Assembly (NCBI GenBank): GCA_947499715.1
Contig: CANMPL010000002.1
Coordinates: 372,001 to 436,000 of the forward strand
Origin: an uncultured Paracoccaceae bacterium
GTDB taxonomy: Bacteria; Pseudomonadota; Alphaproteobacteria; Rhodobacterales; Rhodobacteraceae
DNA: 64,000 bases
Reading direction: 5' to 3'
Shown here piece by piece: positions 27,333-35,863 of the stretch. The notes under the pieces are model-generated. The model did no database searches, was not told the origin of the DNA, and saw only the letters and a list, made by a program, of their open reading frames with translations. Numbering within the stretch: position 1 is the stretch's first letter; each line of letters opens with the position of its first letter. The position numbers and the translations under genes are program-made.

Positions 27333-28172
27333 ATGACCCATCGTCCACACCGCTCTGCCCTTTATATTCCGGCGTCCAATGCGCGCGCGTTGGAAAAGGC
27401 GCGCGGCCTGCCGGTGGATGTGATCCTTTTTGATCTTGAAGACGCGGTGTCTCCAGATGCCAAAGTCGCGGCCCGGCAAACGCTTGCCGCGGCACTTGCC
27501 ACCTCTTACGGCCCGCGGTTGCGGGTCGTGCGGATCAATGCGCTTGAGACGGACTGGGGCAAAGACGACGCGCACGCGGTGGCAAAGATGGATTGTGACG
27601 CCGTGCTTTTGCCCAAGGTCAATGGCCCAGAGGACCTGGATGCCCTGGCCGCCCTTGTCCCCGGTCTGCCGATCTGGGCGATGATGGAAACGCCGCTGGG
27701 CGTGCTGAACGCACAGGCGATTGCGGCCCATCCGGCACTTGCGGGGTTTGTGATGGGCACCAATGATCTGGCCAAAGATCTGGGCGCACGCGGCCGGGCC
27801 GCGATGGTGACGGCACTTCAGCATTGCCTGCTGGCTGCGCGCGCGGCGGGCATCGTGGCGCTGGATGGTGTCTACAACGCCTTCAAGGACGAAGAGGGCT
27901 TGCGCCACGAATCTGTCGAAGGCCGCGATATGGGCTTTGACGGCAAAACCCTGATCCATCCCGCGCAAATCGGCGTCTGCAATGCGATCTTTGGGCCCTC
28001 AGCGGATGAAATCGCGCTGGCAGAACGGCAGATCGCCGCGTTTGATGCAGCCATGGCCGAGGGCCAAGGTGTCGCAGTCGTGGACGGAAAAATCGTAGAG
28101 AACTTGCATATCGTGACAGCCCGCGCAACTTTGGCCAAAGCAACAGCCATAGCCGCATTGGAAACGTCATGA
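27333..28172 (+). CDS. HpcH/HpaI (CitE-like) lyase, probably (3S)-malyl-CoA thioesterase-type Mcl2
   Basis: The 279-aa protein has the CitE/malyl-CoA lyase motifs: RSALYIPASNARALEKA near residue 6, VILFDLEDAVSPDAK with acidic metal ligands, RINALETDW and the MMETPLGVLNA segment. A C-terminal IHPAQIGVCNAIF completes the family pattern. Among close families are CitE, malyl-CoA lyase (Mcl1) and malyl-CoA thioesterase (Mcl2). The shorter length and the mesaconyl-CoA hydratase gene downstream favour Mcl2 of the ethylmalonyl-CoA pathway. GCGAGG precedes ATG 27333. Its stop overlaps the NnrU-like gene. Confidence 0.75.
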   Translation: MTHRPHRSALYIPASNARALEKARGLPVDVILFDLEDAVSPDAKVAARQTLAAALATSYGPRLRVVRINALETDWGKDDAHAVAKMDCDAVLLPKVNGPEDLDALAALVPGLPIWAMMETPLGVLNAQAIAAHPALAGFVMGTNDLAKDLGARGRAAMVTALQHCLLAARAAGIVALDGVYNAFKDEEGLRHESVEGRDMGFDGKTLIHPAQIGVCNAIFGPSADEIALAERQIAAFDAAMAEGQGVAVVDGKIVENLHIVTARATLAKATAIAALETS

Positions 28173-28717
28173 TCCTTCTTATTCTTGGTCTTATTCTTTG
28201 GGCAGGTGCCCATTTCTGGAAACGGGTCTCTCCTGCAAGCCGGGCAAAGTTTGGTGACAAGGGCAAGGCAATCGTCGCATTGACGCTGGCTGTGTCGATC
28301 ATCTTTATGATTTGGGGCTACCGCGCTTGGGACGGCACAGTCTACTGGGGTCGCTCGCCTGCGATGACAGGGATCAACAACATCCTGATGGTGTTTTCGT
28401 TTTACCTGTTTGCGGCCTCTGGTGCGAAGACCAAGATCACCAAGTCAATCCGCCATCCGCAACTCACGGCTGTCGTGCTTTGGTCTGCGGCGCATATTCT
28501 GGTGAATGGCGACACGCCATCCTTTGTGCTGTTCGGCGGATTGCTGGTCTGGGCGCTGGCCGAAATGGTGGTGATCAACCGCGCCACCGGACCGCGCGGC
28601 CCTTACCACGAGGTGCCGGTCAAAAAGGAATTCACCGCAGCTGTCGCCACCGTGATCATGGTGATCGTCGTCGGCGGCATCCACGCGATCCTTGGTTACA
28701 ATCCGTTTGGTGCATAA
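28169..28717 (+). CDS. NnrU-family membrane protein
   Basis: The 182-aa protein has five or six hydrophobic segments and the NnrU signatures AGAHFWKRVSP near residue 12 and SIRHPQLTAVVLWSAAHILVNGD near residue 92, where the His residues may bind haem or metal. NnrU-type proteins are linked to denitrification in some species but are widespread elsewhere. Translationally coupled to the lyase gene (ATGA overlap). Confidence 0.85.
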   Translation: MILLILGLILWAGAHFWKRVSPASRAKFGDKGKAIVALTLAVSIIFMIWGYRAWDGTVYWGRSPAMTGINNILMVFSFYLFAASGAKTKITKSIRHPQLTAVVLWSAAHILVNGDTPSFVLFGGLLVWALAEMVVINRATGPRGPYHEVPVKKEFTAAVATVIMVIVVGGIHAILGYNPFGA

Positions 28718-28720
28718 GAC

Positions 28721-28924
28721 ATGAAAATCTATCGTTTCCTGACTGAGGATGACACCTCTGACTTTTGCCACAAGGTATCAGAGGCGCTGTCAAAGGGGTG
28801 GGAGCTATATGGCGATCCGCAATATGCCTATGACCACGCGAATGGCGTGATGCGGGCGGGGCAGGCGGTGACCAAGGACAGCGACACGCCCTATACCCGC
28901 GACATGAAGCTGGGCGCGCAATAA
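28721..28924 (+). CDS. DUF1737 small protein
   Basis: The 67-aa protein MKIYRFLTEDDTSDFCHKVS followed by EALSKGWELYGDPQYAYD and AGQAV matches the DUF1737 family, a small soluble fold of unknown function often next to metabolic enzymes. It lies three bases after the NnrU gene and its stop codon overlaps the mch ATG by one base, so the four genes form one operon. Confidence 0.88.
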   Translation: MKIYRFLTEDDTSDFCHKVSEALSKGWELYGDPQYAYDHANGVMRAGQAVTKDSDTPYTRDMKLGAQ

Positions 28925-29949
28925 TGAGCAAGACAAATGCGGGCCGCTTCTTTGAGGACTACACTATTGGCGAGGTCATAAACCACGCCGTCCCCCGCAC
29001 CGTGGCCGAAGGTGAACGCGCACTTTATCACGCGCTTTATCCCGCACGCGGGGCGCTTTATTCCTCTGACGTCTTTGCACAGGATTGCGGGCTGGAAAGC
29101 TCTCCACTTGATGATCTGATTGCGTTTCATGTGGTGTTTGGCAAAACCGTGCCTGACATTTCGCTGAATGCGCTGGCCAATCTGGGCTATGCCGAAGGGC
29201 GTTGGCTGGCGCCCGTGTGGCCCGGCGATACGATCAGTTCTGCGTCCGAAGTGATCGGGCTCAAGCAAAACTCCAACGGCAAAAGCGGCGTTGTCTGGGT
29301 CCGCACCACCGGGCGCAACCAGATGGGCGCGCCGGTGCTGGAATATGTCCGCTGGGTGATGGTGCGCAGGCGTGCCGAGGGCGACGCGCCGCAAACCGTG
29401 ATCCCTGATCTTGCACCTGCCGTTGCCGCGACTGATCTGGTGATCCCCGAGGGCCTCAATTTCAGTGACTACGGTTTTGCGCTGGCGGGCGAACCGCACC
29501 GCTGGGGCGACTATGCGGTGGGCGAAGTGATCGACCACGTCGATGGTGTCACCGTGGAAGAGGCCGAACATATGATCGCCACGCGCCTGTGGCAGAACAC
29601 CGCCAAAGTTCACTTTGATGCAACAAACCGTCCCGATGGCAAGCGGCTGATCTATGGTGGTCACGTGATCTCGCTTGCGCGGACATTGTCGTTCAACGGG
29701 CTGGCCAATGCGCAGATGATCGTGGCCTTGAATGGCGGTGCCCATGCCAACCCTTGCTTTGCCGGGGACACCGTGCGGGCCTGGTCAGAGGTGCTGGAGC
29801 TGGCAGAGACCGATGCCCCTGGCGTGGGTGCGATCCGGTTGCGGTTGGTGGCGACAAAGGGTGCAGCTGGCGTGTTGAAAGGGGCGGACGGTAAATATGA
29901 CCCCGACGTCCTGCTTGATCTGGATTACTGGGCCTTGATGCCAATCTGA
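28924..29949 (+). CDS. mch: Mesaconyl-CoA hydratase (ethylmalonyl-CoA pathway)
   Basis: Mesaconyl-CoA hydratase adds water to mesaconyl-C1-CoA to form beta-methylmalyl-CoA. The 341-aa size fits a tandem MaoC-type hot-dog protein. The N-terminal half starts GRFFEDYTIGEVINHAVPRTV and includes DLIAFHVVFGKTVPDISLNA with a MaoC-like Asp/His dyad. The second half has GDYAVGEVIDHVDGVTVEEAEHM and YGGHVISLARTLSFNGLANA. A lyase of the same pathway is three genes upstream. Ecm and Ccr are also in this window. Confidence 0.92.
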   Translation: MSKTNAGRFFEDYTIGEVINHAVPRTVAEGERALYHALYPARGALYSSDVFAQDCGLESSPLDDLIAFHVVFGKTVPDISLNALANLGYAEGRWLAPVWPGDTISSASEVIGLKQNSNGKSGVVWVRTTGRNQMGAPVLEYVRWVMVRRRAEGDAPQTVIPDLAPAVAATDLVIPEGLNFSDYGFALAGEPHRWGDYAVGEVIDHVDGVTVEEAEHMIATRLWQNTAKVHFDATNRPDGKRLIYGGHVISLARTLSFNGLANAQMIVALNGGAHANPCFAGDTVRAWSEVLELAETDAPGVGAIRLRLVATKGAAGVLKGADGKYDPDVLLDLDYWALMPI

Positions 29950-29959
29950 GGGACGCAAG

Positions 29960-30694
29960 ATGTTCAAACCAATCCTCACCGCCGTCCTTTTGACCAGCAG
30001 CGCCGCACAGGCACAATCGCTGAGCGATGACCAGACGGCCTATGTTTCGGCCAATCTGCTGGGGATCTTTTATCACGAATTGGGTCATGCGCTGATCGAC
30101 CAAATGGGTCTGCCGATCTTTGGGCAGGAAGAAGACGCCGCCGACGTCTTGTCGGCCTTTCTGATTGATGCGCTTTATGAGGAAGAGACCGCCATCGCCC
30201 TGGCCTATGACACCGCATTCGGGTTTCAGGCCGAAGCGGATCAGAGCGGCGATGATGTGGCATGGTGGGATGTGCATGGCCCTGACTTGCAGCGCTATTA
30301 CAATGCGGTGTGCATCTTTTACGGGGCCAACCCGGACGCACGTGAAGATGTGGCCGAAGAACTTGGCTTGCCAGAAGAACGGGCCGCCTACTGCCCGGAG
30401 GAGTATGAGCAGGCCGCGGAGAGCTGGGGCACCGTTCTCGACGATCTGACCTCCGCGGGCGCGGGTGACACGCTTGCCTTGACCGTTGTGGATCCCGACG
30501 CAGATGGCGCGGACATCATTGCCGCCGTGATCGGGGCAGAGCTGGATGCGCTGAACGCCGAGATGTCATTGCCCAAGGTGATCCCGGTCGCCGTCGCGGT
30601 CTGTGGCGAGGCGAACGCCTTTTACGATCCATCGGACGAAATGATCACAATCTGCACAGAGTTCGTGGCGCATTTGGCCGCACAGGTCGACTAA
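29960..30694 (+). CDS. DUF4344 secreted metallopeptidase-like protein
   Basis: The 244-aa protein has a signal peptide (cut near AAQAQS) and the zinc-site motif FYHELGHALIDQMGLPIFGQEEDAADV (HExxH with downstream Glu). It is therefore a probable periplasmic zinc protease or an inactive relative, in the DUF4344 family. Other features are ADQSGDDVAWWDVHGPD and C-terminal Cys residues. It begins 11 bases after mch and may be in the same operon. The substrate is unknown. Confidence 0.88.
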   Translation: MFKPILTAVLLTSSAAQAQSLSDDQTAYVSANLLGIFYHELGHALIDQMGLPIFGQEEDAADVLSAFLIDALYEEETAIALAYDTAFGFQAEADQSGDDVAWWDVHGPDLQRYYNAVCIFYGANPDAREDVAEELGLPEERAAYCPEEYEQAAESWGTVLDDLTSAGAGDTLALTVVDPDADGADIIAAVIGAELDALNAEMSLPKVIPVAVAVCGEANAFYDPSDEMITICTEFVAHLAAQVD

Positions 30695-30750
30695 CCCCAA
30701 GCGACGAAATTGTGATCCCAAAGGCTGTCGGTTTGCGGCAAGGTATCGGC

Positions 30751-31419
30751 ATGCGACGGACATTCCTGATCTTGGCCCTGATCCTGGCCCCCTTGCGGTC
30801 CGCCGCCTGTGAACTGGCACTTGTGCTGGCGGTTGATATCTCGGGCTCTGTTGAGCGGAGCGAGTATGATCTGCAAATGCAGGGTCTTGCCGCCGCGCTG
30901 CAGGACGGTGCCGTGAGCGAGGCTTTGGTCAATGCACAGGCCCATGTCATGTTGCTGCAATGGACGGGCGCGGGGCGACAGATCGTCTCGATCCCCTGGA
31001 CACCGATCACCACCTTTGACCGCGCCGACGCCTTTGCCGCCGCCGTGGCCCAAACGCCGCGACGCTGGCGTAACTTTTCAACAGCCGTGGGCGAAGCGAT
31101 GGCCGTTTCCCTTGCTGGTTTTGATGCGGCAGAGGTCGCCCATTGCCGCCGCCGCGTTATTGATATCAGCGGCGATGGGTCCTCTAACGAAGGCATTGAC
31201 CCGCTTGATATGCGCGCCGTTGCGCTGGCGCGCGAGGTGACGATCAACGCGCTGGCCATCGAAAATGAAGAACCCGGGCTGGTCGATTATTTTCGTGCAA
31301 ATATCATCGCTGGCCCCGGTGCTTTTGCGTTGCGTGCGGCCGACTTTGAAGAATACCAGATGCGGATCCGTCAAAAGCTGGTGCGCGAGATCACAAAGCA
31401 GATTGCGGCGCTTGAATAG
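30751..31419 (+). CDS. DUF1194 von Willebrand factor A-type secreted protein
   Basis: The 222-aa protein has a signal peptide (MRRTFLILALILAPLRSAAC) and a vWA domain with a MIDAS motif DISGSVERSEYDLQ (DxSxS) near residue 31 and RVIDISGDGSSNEG later. It is a DUF1194 family protein, probably periplasmic and metal-binding through MIDAS. The Cys at the signal end could be a lipidation site, but the lipobox is imperfect. AAGGT precedes ATG 30751, preferred over the GTG at 30712. It ends 7 bp before the sdh double operator. Confidence 0.87.
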   Translation: MRRTFLILALILAPLRSAACELALVLAVDISGSVERSEYDLQMQGLAAALQDGAVSEALVNAQAHVMLLQWTGAGRQIVSIPWTPITTFDRADAFAAAVAQTPRRWRNFSTAVGEAMAVSLAGFDAAEVAHCRRRVIDISGDGSSNEGIDPLDMRAVALAREVTINALAIENEEPGLVDYFRANIIAGPGAFALRAADFEEYQMRIRQKLVREITKQIAALE

Positions 31420-31426
31420 TCTGATT

Positions 31427-31457
31427 TGTGATCACACGATTTGCGACTGTGATCACG
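31427..31457. promoter_or_regulatory. Double operator upstream of sdhC (TGTGATCACA and TGTGATCACG, 21 bp apart)
   Basis: Cores begin at 31427 and 31448, exactly 21 bp apart as at sucC; the second has one mismatch at its last base. The pair lies about 140-170 bp before the sdhC start, in the only sizeable gap before the sdh operon. Confidence 0.78.
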
Positions 31458-31597
31458 AAGCAAAGTTTTTGCGCTAACGCGGCAATTTCGCGCGGAAATT
31501 TGCCCTGCCTTAACGTGACTCTCGGAAACAGATGCGCAATAACGGGGCAAAGGTACCGGGCCAGCCAGCCCGGTATGACGCCAAGAAGGGAACTGAA

Positions 31598-31981
31598 ATG
31601 GCCGATGTGAACCGGGGTAATCGCCCTCTTTCGCCGCATGTGACGATCTATCGTCCGCAACTGACATCCGTAACATCCATCTTTACGCGCATCACCGGCA
31701 ACGCCCTGATTGTGGCCGCGCTGATGATCGTCTGGTGGTTTGTGGCCGCCGCCACCGGGCCAGAGGCGTTTGCAACCGCAAACGGATTTGTCACCTCTTG
31801 GTTTGGCGATCTGGTCATGTTCCTGTCGGTCTGGGCGGTCTGGTATCACATGCTGTTTGGGATCCGGCACCTGATCTGGGATTCGGGCCATATGCTGGAT
31901 GTCCCCCGGTCAGAGACGTTTGCGCAGGCCGCGATCATCGCCTCTGTGCTGCTCACTATCTTTACTGCAATCGTCGTCTAA
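31598..31981 (+). CDS. sdhC: Succinate dehydrogenase cytochrome b556 subunit
   Basis: A membrane anchor of complex II. The 127-aa protein begins MADVNRGNRPLSPHVTIYRPQ, the usual SdhC start where RPLSPH and IYRPQ border the quinone site, and has three hydrophobic spans. The haem-ligand His is in WYHMLFGIRHLIWDSGH. The GAAGGGAACTG before ATG 31598 sets the start; the 22-codon extension is rejected. First gene of sdhCDAB, with a double TGTGATCACA operator upstream. Confidence 0.96.
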   Translation: MADVNRGNRPLSPHVTIYRPQLTSVTSIFTRITGNALIVAALMIVWWFVAAATGPEAFATANGFVTSWFGDLVMFLSVWAVWYHMLFGIRHLIWDSGHMLDVPRSETFAQAAIIASVLLTIFTAIVV

Positions 31982-31990
31982 GGGGGCATC

Positions 31991-32362
31991 ATGGCTTATT
32001 TGACCGACCGCAAACGCGCCGCTGGCATGGGCTCTGCCAAATCAGGGACCGACCATCACTGGAAAATGATGGTGACCTCTGTCGCGTTGGTCCCACTTGT
32101 GATTGCCTTTATCTTCACCTTCGGGGCCGTGCTTGGCCAACCTTATGAAGCGGTTGTCGCCTATTATCAGCGCCCCATGCCTGCGATCATTGCCGGGCTG
32201 ACGATCTTTGTCAGCTTCTACCACTTTCGCGGTGGCGTGCAGACCATGATCGAAGATTACGTGAAGGGCTTTGCCCGCAAGGCCGCGATCATTGGCATGA
32301 TCTGCCTGTCCTATTTTGCAGCCGCCGCCGGTGTTTTCGCCGTCGTGCGCCTTGCCCTTTAA
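31991..32362 (+). CDS. sdhD: Succinate dehydrogenase membrane anchor subunit
   Basis: The 123-aa protein begins MAYLTDRKRAAGMGSAKSGT followed by DHHWKMMVTSVALVPL and has three spans. The second haem-ligand His is in SFYHFRGGVQTMIEDYV near residue 78. It starts ten bases after sdhC. With SdhC it binds haem b and ubiquinone in the inner membrane. Confidence 0.95.
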   Translation: MAYLTDRKRAAGMGSAKSGTDHHWKMMVTSVALVPLVIAFIFTFGAVLGQPYEAVVAYYQRPMPAIIAGLTIFVSFYHFRGGVQTMIEDYVKGFARKAAIIGMICLSYFAAAAGVFAVVRLAL

Positions 32363-32384
32363 TTCCTGAGCCGGAGCAACCCAA

Positions 32385-34190
32385 ATGGCAGCTTACGAAT
32401 ACGAAACCCATGTCTATGACGCCATTGTTGTGGGGGCTGGCGGTGCTGGTCTGCGTGCAACGCTGGGTCTGGCCGAACAGGGGTTGAAAACCGCCTGTAT
32501 CACCAAGGTGTTCCCGACCCGGTCCCATACCGTGGCCGCACAGGGCGGCATCGCGGCCTCCCTTGGCAACATGGGCCCCGATAGCTGGCAGTGGCATATG
32601 TATGACACCGTCAAAGGCTCTGACTGGTTGGGCGATACGGACGCGATGGAATACCTCGCGCGCGAAGCCCCCAAGGCGGTTTATGAACTGGAACACTACG
32701 GCGTGCCGTTTTCGCGCACCGAAGAAGGCAACATCTATCAGCGACCCTTTGGCGGCCACACGACCGAATTTGGCGAAGGCCCGCCCGTGCAGCGCACCTG
32801 TGCCGCCGCTGACCGCACCGGCCACGCAATTTTGCATACGCTTTATGGTCAAAGCCTGAAGCAAAAGGCCGAATTCTACATCGAATACTTCGCCACCGAT
32901 CTGATCATGTCCGAGGATGGGCAGTGTCAGGGTGTGGTGGCATGGAAGCTGGATGACGGCACCATGCATGTCTTCAACGCCAAGACCACGGTGCTGGCGA
33001 CCGGCGGCTATGGCCGCGCCTATTTCAGCGCCACTTCGGCCCACACCTGCACTGGTGACGGTGGCGGTATGGTGGCCCGCCAAGGCTTGCCGCTGCAGGA
33101 CATGGAGTTCGTGCAATTCCACCCCACCGGTATCTATGGTGCGGGTTGCCTTATTACCGAAGGCGCGCGTGGCGAGGGCGGCTATCTGACCAACTCCGAA
33201 GGCGAGCGTTTCATGGAACGCTATGCGCCGACCTATAAGGATCTGGCGTCGCGTGACGTGGTGTCCCGCTGCATGACGATGGAAATCCGCGAAGGCCGCG
33301 GCGTGGGCGCGCAGGGCGATCACATTCACCTGCACCTCAACCACTTGCCGCCAGAAACGCTTGATCTGCGTCTGCCAGGCATCTCCGAAAGCGCGCGCAT
33401 CTTTGCGGGCGTGGACCTTACCAAAGAACCGATCCCGGTGCTGCCGACCGTGCACTATAACATGGGCGGTATTCCGACGAATTACTGGGGCGAGGTGCTG
33501 AACCCAACCAAAGACAACCCCGATGCGGTTGTGCCCGGCCTGATGGCCGTGGGTGAGGCGGGCTGTGCCTCCGTGCACGGCGCGAACCGTCTTGGCTCTA
33601 ACAGCCTGATCGACCTGGTGGTCTTTGGCCGCGCGGCTGCGATCAAGGCGGGTGAGGTCGTGGACCCCAACGCGGCGAACCCTGTGCTGAACCAGGCGTC
33701 AGTCGATCAGGCCTTTGATCGCTTTGACACAGTGCGCCACGCCGACGGCGCACTGCCAACGGCAGAGCTGCGGTTGGAGATGCAAAAGGCGATGCAGGAA
33801 GATGCCGCCGTGTTCCGCACCGATAAGACGCTGGCCGAGGGCGTCAAAAAGATGGAAGCCATCGCTGGTAAGATGGGTGATTTGAAAGTCACCGACCGGT
33901 CGCTGGTCTGGAACTCTGACTTGATGGAAAGCCTTGAGCTCACCAACCTGATGCCCAACGCGCTGGCCACGATTGTCGGCGCAGAGGCGCGCAAGGAAAG
34001 CCGTGGTGCCCACGCGCACGAGGATTACCCAGACCGCGACGACAAAAAGTGGCGGGTCCATAGCCTCGCCAATGTTGACGGTGCCAAAACCAAACTCAGC
34101 TATCGCCCCGTGCACCTTGATCCGCTGACGACCCAGAAAGAGGGTGGGATCGACCTCAAGAAGATTGCGCCAAAGGCGCGGGTCTATTGA
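32385..34190 (+). CDS. sdhA: Succinate dehydrogenase flavoprotein subunit
   Basis: The catalytic subunit oxidises succinate to fumarate. The 601-aa protein has the FAD motif [13 protein letters not shown] near residue 16, the flavinylated His in [14 protein letters not shown], the active-site region [21 protein letters not shown], and substrate Arg/His residues in [13 protein letters not shown] and [14 protein letters not shown] lies upstream of the ATG. Its stop overlaps the next gene by one base. Confidence 0.98.
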   Translation: MAAYEYETHVYDAIVVGAGGAGLRATLGLAEQGLKTACITKVFPTRSHTVAAQGGIAASLGNMGPDSWQWHMYDTVKGSDWLGDTDAMEYLAREAPKAVYELEHYGVPFSRTEEGNIYQRPFGGHTTEFGEGPPVQRTCAAADRTGHAILHTLYGQSLKQKAEFYIEYFATDLIMSEDGQCQGVVAWKLDDGTMHVFNAKTTVLATGGYGRAYFSATSAHTCTGDGGGMVARQGLPLQDMEFVQFHPTGIYGAGCLITEGARGEGGYLTNSEGERFMERYAPTYKDLASRDVVSRCMTMEIREGRGVGAQGDHIHLHLNHLPPETLDLRLPGISESARIFAGVDLTKEPIPVLPTVHYNMGGIPTNYWGEVLNPTKDNPDAVVPGLMAVGEAGCASVHGANRLGSNSLIDLVVFGRAAAIKAGEVVDPNAANPVLNQASVDQAFDRFDTVRHADGALPTAELRLEMQKAMQEDAAVFRTDKTLAEGVKKMEAIAGKMGDLKVTDRSLVWNSDLMESLELTNLMPNALATIVGAEARKESRGAHAHEDYPDRDDKKWRVHSLANVDGAKTKLSYRPVHLDPLTTQKEGGIDLKKIAPKARVY

Positions 34191-34657
34191 TGTTTGGAAA
34201 GCCTTTCAGCGTGCTGGCAATGTGTGGTGTCGTGTTGGCCGGTTGTACCGTTACACCCGAAAACGCCTTTCCTGACGCCCAAAGCATCGGTGAATGCCAA
34301 GTGCAACATCAGGCCGCACAACAACAAACACGTCAGGCGATGCGCAATTCACGGGGTTCGTCTTCGGGCGGCCTCGCCGGGGCGATTGCGCTTGGTCTCG
34401 CAGGGGGTGCATCAGAAAGTGTCGACAATACAAAGTTCTTGGTCTGCCTTGAACGGGTCGGCGCGACACCGGATCAGATGAGGTCAGCGGTCAATGGTCA
34501 ATTGCCGCTTGAAGCCACCCCCGTCACTGAAATCTCTGGCGGACTTGCGCCTGCGCCAAGATCGCTTCCCGCCCGCGCAGTGCAACCCAGTTCAGCCGCC
34601 TGTCCAGCCAACGCCTCGGTGCTTTACGGCGGCTCACAATATTGCACGAGGCGGTGA
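34190..34657 (+). CDS. Lipoprotein between sdhA and sdhB, 155 aa
   Basis: A lipoprotein signal [19 protein letters not shown] with lipobox LAGC precedes a Gln-rich helix (QVQHQAAQQQTRQAM), a Gly-rich stretch GSSSGGLAGAIALGLAGG that may be membrane-associated, and a tail with CPANASVLYGGSQYC. The ATG overlaps the sdhA stop by one base and its own stop overlaps the following gene, so it is translationally tied to sdh. The function is unknown. Roseobacter sdh operons often carry extra genes at this place. Confidence 0.82.
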   Translation: MFGKPFSVLAMCGVVLAGCTVTPENAFPDAQSIGECQVQHQAAQQQTRQAMRNSRGSSSGGLAGAIALGLAGGASESVDNTKFLVCLERVGATPDQMRSAVNGQLPLEATPVTEISGGLAPAPRSLPARAVQPSSAACPANASVLYGGSQYCTRR

Positions 34658-34941
34658 TGCGAATAGCGCTTGCCATTCCCTTTCTGTCGCTGGCCGCCTG
34701 CGACCTGCCGCCGCCCGATCCTGAGCGTGTTGCACAGCAATGCGAGGAGCGCGCCCAGGCGGCACAGGGCCCAACGGGCGGCGTGACCATCGGTGTCAAT
34801 TCAAGGACGGGCGGCTTTCTTGATGGCGAAATCGGTGTGTCCTCAGATTTCCTGCGCGGGGCAGACCCGCTTGCAGTCTACCAATCCTGCGTGTTGCGGC
34901 AGACCGGGCAACCGCCCATCCGCCCGCCCGCGCTACGCTAA
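34657..34941 (+). CDS. Second small lipoprotein of the sdh operon, 94 aa
   Basis: MRIALAIPFLSLAAC is a lipoprotein signal with lipobox SLAAC. The mature part begins DLPPPDPERVAQQCEERAQA, has a Gly-rich GGVTIGVNSRTGGFLDGEIG and ends with QSCVLRQTGQPPIRPP. It has three Cys besides the lipobox or a subset forming one disulfide. It shares a QxC...Arg/Gly-rich plan with its neighbour but only weak similarity. It sits 21 bp before sdhB. The function is unknown. Confidence 0.8.
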   Translation: MRIALAIPFLSLAACDLPPPDPERVAQQCEERAQAAQGPTGGVTIGVNSRTGGFLDGEIGVSSDFLRGADPLAVYQSCVLRQTGQPPIRPPALR

Positions 34942-34962
34942 TTTACGGAAAGGTTCGTTCCA

Positions 34963-35742
34963 ATGGTTCAACTGACACTTCCCAAGAACTCTCGCATGGT
35001 GACAGGCAAGACCTGGCCCAAGCCCGAGGGTGCGACCAATGTCAAAAAGGTCCAGATTTATCGCTGGAACCCTGATGACGGCAAAAACCCGTCGCTGGAT
35101 ACCTATTTTGTCGATCTCGACACCTGCGGGCCAATGATCCTGGACGCGCTGATCAAGATCAAGAATGAGATTGATCCGACCCTGACCTTCCGCCGTTCTT
35201 GCCGCGAGGGGATCTGCGGATCCTGTGCGATGAACATCGACGGGATCAACACGCTGGCCTGTATCTATGGACTTGATGAGGTGCAGGGCGATGTGAAGAT
35301 TTATCCGCTGCCGCATATGCCGGTTGTGAAGGATTTGATCCCGGATCTGACCCATTTTTACGCGCAGCACGCCAGCATCATGCCGTGGCTTGAGACCAAG
35401 ACAAATGCGCCTGCGAAAGAGTGGAAGCAATCCATTGCGGACCGTGAAAAACTGGACGGTCGTTACGAATGTATCATGTGCGCGTGTTGTTCGACCTCTT
35501 GCCCGTCCTATTGGTGGAACGGCGATCGGTATCTGGGGCCAGCGGCGCTTTTGGCAGCACATCGCTGGATTGTGGACAGCCGTGACGAGGCGACGGGCGA
35601 GCGGTTGGATGATCTGGAAGATCCGTTCAAGCTGTATCGTTGTCACACCATCATGAACTGCGCCAAGACTTGCCCCAAGGGTCTGAACCCGGCGGCGGCC
35701 ATCGCTGACATCAAGAAAAAACTGGTCGAGCGCGTGGTGTGA
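34963..35742 (+). CDS. sdhB: Succinate dehydrogenase iron-sulfur subunit
   Basis: The 259-aa protein binds three Fe-S clusters: 2Fe-2S in [15 protein letters not shown] plus a following Cys, and 4Fe-4S/3Fe-4S sites in [16 protein letters not shown] and [24 protein letters not shown] precedes the ATG. Completes sdhCDAB; two hairpins follow within 60 bp. Confidence 0.98.
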   Translation: MVQLTLPKNSRMVTGKTWPKPEGATNVKKVQIYRWNPDDGKNPSLDTYFVDLDTCGPMILDALIKIKNEIDPTLTFRRSCREGICGSCAMNIDGINTLACIYGLDEVQGDVKIYPLPHMPVVKDLIPDLTHFYAQHASIMPWLETKTNAPAKEWKQSIADREKLDGRYECIMCACCSTSCPSYWWNGDRYLGPAALLAAHRWIVDSRDEATGERLDDLEDPFKLYRCHTIMNCAKTCPKGLNPAAAIADIKKKLVERVV

Positions 35743-35751
35743 CCTGATTGA

Positions 35752-35840
35752 GGCGGGCCAAGGCCCGCCGCACGATGTTTTGCGCCGCCCAAGGGGCGGC
35801 GCGTTTGCCTCCGGCGGGCATATTTTTCTTCAAAAGAAAG
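35752..35840 (+). terminator. Hairpins ending the sdh operon plus a dispersed intergenic unit
   Basis: GGCGGGCC/GGCCCGCC (35752-35769) and GCGCCGCC/GGCGGCGC (35782-35802) are strong stems, 9 bp and 39 bp after the sdhB stop. The following GCCTCCGGCGGGCATATTTT with TTCAAAAGAAAG resembles a short unit that recurs between genes in Rhodobacteraceae. Confidence 0.7.
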
Positions 35841-35863
35841 ACTTTGTCGGTCAGGGTATGGGC

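Noticed and set aside
32289-33578. 429-codon open frame antisense to sdhA
   Set aside because: It is the mirror of a perfectly conserved sdhA; its amino acid composition is typical of antisense high-GC frames (His, Gly, Arg rich) and it has no start signal.
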